Source of the DNA: Bacteroidales bacterium UBA2716
Lineage (GTDB): Bacteria; Bacteroidota; Bacteroidia; Bacteroidales; UBA932
Assembly: GCA_002354005.1 (NCBI GenBank)
Contig: DEKS01000057.1
Span: 1-6,195 of the forward strand
Length of the DNA: 6,195 nt
Direction: 5' to 3'
Position 1 is the stretch's first letter. Every line of letters starts with the position of its first letter. Below are positions 1-3,702 of the stretch, piece after piece. The position numbers were made by a program, and so were the translations under genes. Below the pieces are notes generated by a model. It was not told the DNA's origin and ran no database searches. It saw only the letters and a program-made list of their open reading frames with translations.

Positions 1-2
1 TT

Positions 3-1259
3 ATGGGAAAAAGGCTCATATGGACCCTTCTGGCTGTGCTGCTTGTGGCAACAGCCTGTAGCAAGGATGCCGGCTTCGAGATGGGCATCAGCGGCGCGGA
101 CAGTGCTTCCCGTTCCAGTTCGGAGCGCGCTTATTCCATGCCCTCGCGCCGGGTAATGGTCATGATATCGGCCGGTTATAACTCCCTTTCGGGCTATCTC
201 TCGGAGGATCTGAAAGACCTGGAAAGCGGGTACCTCCCGGAAGGAACGTATTTCAATGCCGATGTCCTTCTGGTGCTGGCCCGTCTTCCCAAAAGCGCGG
301 GAGATTATGCTTCCCCCAGCGCCCCTGTCCTTTATCGTCTCTGGGCCAACCGCAGTGGGGAAGTGCAGCGGGACACCATCCAGATATGGGGCGGAGATAC
401 GCAGCTTTGCACCAGGGAGACCATTCACGAGGCCCTTTCGACGACGCAAAAGAAATATCCGGCCCAAAGTTACGGCGTGGTTTTCTCCTCGCACGGTTCA
501 GGTTGGCTGCCGCCCGGGTACTATACAGACCCGTCCAAGTTTGAACCCTCTTCAGGCTCGTTGTGGAGCCTGCGTTCCATCGGCCAGGATAAAACACCCA
601 CCGGTGGCACGGAAATGTCCCTGGAAGACTTTGCCGATGCCATTCCCATGCACCTGGATTATTGCCTGATCGATGCCTGCCTGTCGGGTTGCGTAGAAGT
701 GGCGCACGCCCTTAAGGGCAAGGCGGATATCGTGGGCTTTTCACCTACGGAGGTGCTGGCCGACGGCTTTGATTATAAAAACATTACCACGCATCTGTTT
801 GCCAGGCCGCTGGACCCGGTGGAGGTGTGCCGCGAGTACTTCGCGTATTACAATGCGCAGTCGGGCAGTAGCCGCAGCGCCACCATCACTGCTGTGGATA
901 CCCGAAAGATGGATGCCCTGGAGGCGGTGTGCAAGGAACTGTTCGAGGCCTATCGGCCTATCCTGAAAACCATGAGCGGAAGCAATGTCCAAGGCTATTT
1001 CCGCTACGACCGTCACTATTTCTACGACCTGCGGGACATTCTGGTGCAGGCCGGTATTTCGGAGCAGGAAAAAGCGCGCCTGGATGCCGCCCTAAGCCAG
1101 TTTATTGTGTATCAGGCCGCCACGGATTATTTCCTGAGCATTCCCCTCAATCGGGTATGCGGCTTGTCCATGTACCTGCCGTCCATGGGCTCCACCTATC
1201 TGAACAAATATTATAAGGAGAACATCTCCTGGAACCAAGCAACCGAATTAGTGTTATAA
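3..1259 (+). CDS. Clostripain-family (C11) cysteine protease, predicted lipoprotein
   Basis: A 418-residue predicted lipoprotein protease that should cleave after Lys or Arg in the cell envelope. Residues 1-18 form a lipoprotein signal peptide (basic MGKR, hydrophobic stretch, ATA just before Cys19, the predicted lipidated residue). A Ser-rich linker runs to about residue 48, and the protease fold starts at VMVMISAGYN (51-60). The catalytic dyad is His164 in SSHGSGW and Cys226 in DACLSG; both contexts are typical of family C11. Asp224, two residues before the Cys, matches the residue that in this family sits in the S1 pocket and favours basic P1 residues. The dyad residues are 62 apart, and the intervening segment contains Arg191 and Lys197, possible self-cleavage sites (inference). 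Length fits Bacteroidales homologues. The ATG at 3 is chosen because it gives a complete signal peptide; only two bases precede it, so promoter and RBS are not visible. sppA follows after one base. Natural substrate is unknown. Confidence 0.88.
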   Translation: MGKRLIWTLLAVLLVATACSKDAGFEMGISGADSASRSSSERAYSMPSRRVMVMISAGYNSLSGYLSEDLKDLESGYLPEGTYFNADVLLVLARLPKSAGDYASPSAPVLYRLWANRSGEVQRDTIQIWGGDTQLCTRETIHEALSTTQKKYPAQSYGVVFSSHGSGWLPPGYYTDPSKFEPSSGSLWSLRSIGQDKTPTGGTEMSLEDFADAIPMHLDYCLIDACLSGCVEVAHALKGKADIVGFSPTEVLADGFDYKNITTHLFARPLDPVEVCREYFAYYNAQSGSSRSATITAVDTRKMDALEAVCKELFEAYRPILKTMSGSNVQGYFRYDRHYFYDLRDILVQAGISEQEKARLDAALSQFIVYQAATDYFLSIPLNRVCGLSMYLPSMGSTYLNKYYKENISWNQATELVL

Positions 1260-1260
1260 T

Positions 1261-3042
1261 ATGAAAGATTTTGTCAAGACCATGCTGGCCGTTATCTGCG
1301 GCTTTATCGTCCTTCGTATCCTTCGCGTGCTGTTGTTACTCATTTTCCTGGGTTCGGCCCTGGCCGCCGGAACGCCGACGCTGCCCCGTCAGGGTGTGCT
1401 GGATCTGGATATGAGCGCCTTCTCCCTGGCAGAACAAACCCAGGAGGCCCAGCTGCCGCAAGGCGCCGGACTCATGTCCATGGGCTCCTTCGAGATGAAC
1501 CCCATTGTGGGAATGCATGACGCCGTGGCTGCCCTTCGCACCGCCGCTTCGGACCCGGGCGTAAAATACGTGCTGCTCCGTGCCGATGGCATGGCGGTGG
1601 GCATGTCCCACGTGGAGGAGTTGCGTATTGCGCTGGCCGAATTCCGCAGGAGCGGAAAGCCCGTTATCGCCTACACGGAGAATCCGGGCAACGGTTCCTA
1701 TTATCTGGCTTCGGTTGCCGATAAAATCTATATGGGCTCCCAGCATGGCGGCAATGCCACGCTCATCGGCCTGTCCGGTCAGCTCACCTTCCTGAAGGAC
1801 CTGCTGGACAAGGTGGGGGTGCATGTGCAGCTCATCCGCCACGGAAAATACAAGAGCGCCGGTGAAATGTTCATTCGCTCTACCGCCTCGCCGGAAAACC
1901 GGGAACAGAACCAGGTGATGATTTCCTCCTGCTGGAAGGTCTTCTCCAGCGCCATCTGTGAGGCCCGCGGCCTTTCCGAGGAAACCTTCAACCAGCTGGT
2001 AGACGAACTGGCCCTCATTCAGCCGGAAGACTTCCTGCATTGCGGTCTGGTAGATGAACTGGTGGACCATGAGGCGCTGGTGAGCAAGCTTTGCACCCTT
2101 GCACAGGTGGAGAAGGTGGAAAAACTGGGTTTGATGCCCTTCGCCGACTATGTGGCGGCCAAAGTCACGCAGATGCCCGGTCGCAACAATGTGGCTGTGA
2201 TCTATGCGGACGGTGAAATTGTAGAGGGCAAGGAATACGGCCAGGTAGCCGGCGACCGCTTTGTCAAGGTCATTGACGAGGTCCGGAAAGACAAGAGCAT
2301 AAAGGCTGTGGTGCTTCGCGTGAACTCTCCCGGCGGCAGCGTTTCCGCTTCGGTGAAAATCCGCACCGCGCTGGACCTTCTTCAAAAAGAAAAGCCCCTG
2401 GTGGCTTCCTACGGCGACTATGCCGCATCCGGCGGTTACTGGATTTCCAACGGCTGCCAGAAGATTTATACGGACGCCACCACCCTTACCGGCTCCATTG
2501 GCGTATTCTCCATGATTCCGGAATTCTCCGGCGTCACCAAAAAGGTGGGTGTGGGCATGGAGTCGGTGGGCTCCAACAAGCACAGCGACATGTTCTCGCT
2601 CATGCGTCCCTTCGACAAAGAGGAACTTGCCTACATGCAGGCTTCCGTAGAGGATATCTATGAGTCCTTTGTGAATCTGGTGGCTTCCAGCCGGGGCATG
2701 GAGCCCGCACAGGTGGACCAGATTGCCCAGGGCCGTGTCTGGACCGGGGCCGATGCCCTTCAGATTGGTCTGGTAGACGAGATTGGCACGCTGGAAGATG
2801 CCATCGCCTATGCCGCCTCCCTGGCCGATTTCCATTCCTCCGACGAATATGCGGTAGTGGGTTACCCGCAGCCGCTCACCATGATAGAGGAACTCCTGAT
2901 GAGCTTTGGCCAGACCCCGGAGGAACCTTCCATTCTTGCAGACACGCCTTTCGCCGGCATTGCCAAGGCTGCCAAAGCCCTTACAAAAGAGCAGCCGAGC
3001 GCTGTTTACGCCCGGCTGCCTTACTTGCTTGAGATTCGGTAA
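1261..3042 (+). CDS. sppA: Signal peptide peptidase SppA, long (67K) type
   Basis: A 593-residue membrane-anchored serine protease that degrades cleaved signal peptides and possibly other envelope peptides. One membrane segment lies at about residues 8-36, followed by two tandem copies of the crotonase-like SppA fold. The Ser/Lys dyad is split between the copies as in E. coli SppA: Lys198 in GKYKSA (N-terminal copy) and Ser390 in YAASGGYW (C-terminal copy). NSPGGS (355-360) and TGSIGVF (410-416) are further family motifs. The duplication shows in the matching ends of the copies, GLVDEL (262-267) and GLVDEI (503-508). Length matches the long, self-contained form rather than the short SppA of Gram-positives. 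The start MKDF is typical of Bacteroidota homologues. The gene begins one base after the stop of the upstream protease gene and has no clear Shine-Dalgarno of its own, suggesting translational coupling. Its 3' end carries a terminator for the opposing gene. Confidence 0.96.
   Translation: MKDFVKTMLAVICGFIVLRILRVLLLLIFLGSALAAGTPTLPRQGVLDLDMSAFSLAEQTQEAQLPQGAGLMSMGSFEMNPIVGMHDAVAALRTAASDPGVKYVLLRADGMAVGMSHVEELRIALAEFRRSGKPVIAYTENPGNGSYYLASVADKIYMGSQHGGNATLIGLSGQLTFLKDLLDKVGVHVQLIRHGKYKSAGEMFIRSTASPENREQNQVMISSCWKVFSSAICEARGLSEETFNQLVDELALIQPEDFLHCGLVDELVDHEALVSKLCTLAQVEKVEKLGLMPFADYVAAKVTQMPGRNNVAVIYADGEIVEGKEYGQVAGDRFVKVIDEVRKDKSIKAVVLRVNSPGGSVSASVKIRTALDLLQKEKPLVASYGDYAASGGYWISNGCQKIYTDATTLTGSIGVFSMIPEFSGVTKKVGVGMESVGSNKHSDMFSLMRPFDKEELAYMQASVEDIYESFVNLVASSRGMEPAQVDQIAQGRVWTGADALQIGLVDEIGTLEDAIAYAASLADFHSSDEYAVVGYPQPLTMIEELLMSFGQTPEEPSILADTPFAGIAKAAKALTKEQPSAVYARLPYLLEIR
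2983..3019 (-). terminator. Rho-independent terminator of the rubrerythrin gene, inside the sppA 3' end
   Basis: Read on the minus strand, GCAGCCGGGC (3019-3010) pairs with GCTCGGCTGC (3000-2991) to give a 10-bp GC-rich stem with one G-U wobble and a 9-base loop, followed at once by TCTTTTGT (2990-2983). The hairpin starts 26 bases after the rubrerythrin stop codon. On the plus strand the wobble becomes an A-C mismatch and no T-tract follows, so the signal points to the minus strand. It overlaps the last sppA codons. Confidence 0.72.
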
Positions 3043-3045
3043 TAA

Positions 3046-3600
3046 CTACTTCTCAAAGAAACGCTTATAAAGACCTAAGAAGCCTGCCCCGTGGCGGGCT
3101 TCGTCTTTTGCCATCTCATGGATGGTGTCGTGGATGGCGTCGTAGCCCAGCTGCTTGGCTTTGGTGGCGATGGCCAGTTTGCCTTCGCAGGCGCCGGCCT
3201 CTGCCTCATAGCGCTTTTTGAGGTTGGTTTTGGTGTCCCATACGACCTCTCCCAGGAGCTCTGCGATGCGGGCGGCGTGGTCTGCCTCCTCAAAGGCATA
3301 GCGCTTGAAGGCATCGGCAATTTCCGGATAGCCTTCGCGTTCTGCCTGGCGGCTCATGGCAAGGTACATGCCCACCTCCGAGCATTCGCCGGTGAAGTGG
3401 TCCTGCAGACCGGCCCATACTTCCGGATCACAGCCTTTGGCAACGCCAATCACGTGCTCACAGGCCCACTGGGGCTTGCCGGCTTCTTCTTTTACCTCTA
3501 CAAATTTCTCTGCTTTGGCGTGACATACAGGGCATTCTGCGGGGGGATTTTCGCCTTCGTATACGTATCCGCACACCAGGCATCTGAATTTCTTTTTCAT
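3046..3600 (-). CDS. rbr: Rubrerythrin with N-terminal rubredoxin domain (NADH-peroxidase type)
   Basis: A 184-residue cytoplasmic non-haem iron protein predicted to reduce hydrogen peroxide to water with electrons from NADH through a reductase, protecting an anaerobe from oxidative stress. Residues 1-35 are a rubredoxin-like domain with an Fe(SCys)4 site: Cys7-x2-Cys10 and Cys23-x2-Cys26. Residues from about 62 onward form a ferritin-like four-helix bundle with a di-iron centre. The two E-x-x-H ligand motifs are Glu105-Ala-Asp-His108 and Glu167-Ala-Arg-His170; further carboxylate ligands probably come from the GECSEVG stretch (71-77) and the AEAGACEG stretch (133-140). Rubredoxin-first order is the reverse of classical rubrerythrin. 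The ATG at 3600 is chosen because AAAGGAA lies 5 bases upstream and MKKKFRCLVC is the usual N-terminus; an in-frame TTG 13 codons earlier lies inside the upstream palindrome and is unlikely. It converges on sppA with a 3-base gap. Electron donor is not identifiable here. Confidence 0.93.
   Translation of the reverse strand: MKKKFRCLVCGYVYEGENPPAECPVCHAKAEKFVEVKEEAGKPQWACEHVIGVAKGCDPEVWAGLQDHFTGECSEVGMYLAMSRQAEREGYPEIADAFKRYAFEEADHAARIAELLGEVVWDTKTNLKKRYEAEAGACEGKLAIATKAKQLGYDAIHDTIHEMAKDEARHGAGFLGLYKRFFEK
3079..3109 (+). terminator. Rho-independent terminator for the protease-sppA operon, inside the rubrerythrin 3' end
   Basis: On the plus strand, GAAGCCTGCC (3079-3088) pairs with GGCGGGCTTC (3093-3102) to give a 10-bp stem with one U-G wobble and a CCGT loop, followed by GTCTTTT (3103-3109). 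It begins 36 bases after the sppA stop codon. On the minus strand the wobble becomes an A-C mismatch and no T-tract follows. The stem coincides with the codons for the rubrerythrin motif Glu167 to Phe174, so coding constraint could partly explain the symmetry. Confidence 0.65.
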
Positions 3601-3605
3601 ATCGG

Positions 3606-3612
3606 TTCCTTT
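3606..3612 (-). promoter_or_regulatory. Shine-Dalgarno site of the rubrerythrin gene
   Basis: AAAGGAA on the minus strand lies 5 bases upstream of the ATG at 3600. It is the only strong Shine-Dalgarno sequence at a gene start in this window, and it fixes the rubrerythrin start at the MKKK methionine rather than at the in-frame TTG further upstream. Confidence 0.75.
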
Positions 3613-3623
3613 TATTGTGTTTA

Positions 3624-3642
3624 GTTTTGAATCTTTCAAAAC
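3624..3642. promoter_or_regulatory. 19-base palindrome, candidate operator or 5' UTR hairpin
   Basis: GTTTTGAA-TCT-TTCAAAAC is a perfect inverted repeat with 8-base arms and a 3-base spacer. It lies in the divergent intergenic region, between the proposed rubrerythrin -7 element (3656-3663) and the rubrerythrin ribosome binding site. That position would suit a repressor site just downstream of the transcription start, or a small hairpin in the rubrerythrin leader. The half-sites resemble TTGA/TCAA of CRP/FNR sites, but the spacing is 5 rather than 6, so no regulator is named. The symmetry is seen directly; the function is inferred. Confidence 0.5.
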
Positions 3643-3651
3643 AAAGATCCA

Positions 3652-3684
3652 TTTACAAATATAGACAAATTTCGGATATTTTTA
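3652..3684 (+). promoter_or_regulatory. Weak candidate promoter for the AddB-like gene
   Basis: TTTA (3652-3655) and TATTTTTA (3677-3684), 21 bases apart, each differ by one base from the Bacteroidota -33 (TTTG) and -7 (TAnnTTTG) elements. The implied start near 3690 leaves a very short leader before the ATG at 3703. AT-rich DNA easily gives such matches. It overlaps the opposing rubrerythrin promoter, so the two divergent genes may share or compete for this region. Confidence 0.22.
3656..3663 (-). promoter_or_regulatory. Bacteroidota-type -7 element for the rubrerythrin gene
   Basis: TATATTTG on the minus strand matches the Bacteroidota sigma-ABfr -7 consensus TAnnTTTG at every fixed position. 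It would start transcription near 3650 and give a leader of about 50 bases containing the palindrome and the ribosome binding site. No TTTG is present at the expected -33 distance (around 3683-3688), so this is a partial promoter match. Confidence 0.45.
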
Positions 3685-3702
3685 CTAATTTAGCAGAAAA
3701 GT

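Noticed and set aside
1254..1259. TATAAT-like hexamer just before the sppA ATG
   Set aside because: It is formed by the last codon and stop of the protease gene, lies too close to the ATG to serve as a -10, and does not match the Bacteroidota -7 consensus.
2046..2790. Similar stretches near 2046-2066 and 2764-2784 (GLVDEL / GLVDEI codons)
   Set aside because: These are the matching ends of the two SppA domain copies, a known property of the long SppA family, not a DNA repeat element.
1336..2835. A long open antisense frame (499 codons, minus strand) opposite sppA
   Set aside because: The translation is rich in His, Gly and Gln with no recognisable domain or signal, and sppA on the plus strand is unambiguous with intact catalytic residues. 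The openness follows from the GC-rich codon bias of sppA.
3091..3624. Plus-strand open frame of 177 codons opposite the rubrerythrin gene
   Set aside because: Hydrophobic Phe/Gly/Ala-rich translation mirrors the Lys/Glu/Ala-rich helices of the rubrerythrin; the cysteine and E-x-x-H motifs show that the minus strand is the coding one.
3601..3639. Upstream extension of the rubrerythrin by 13 residues from a TTG codon at 3639
   Set aside because: The codon is TTG, lies inside the palindrome without a ribosome binding site of its own, and the extension has no counterpart in the family; AAAGGAA before the ATG at 3600 decides the start.
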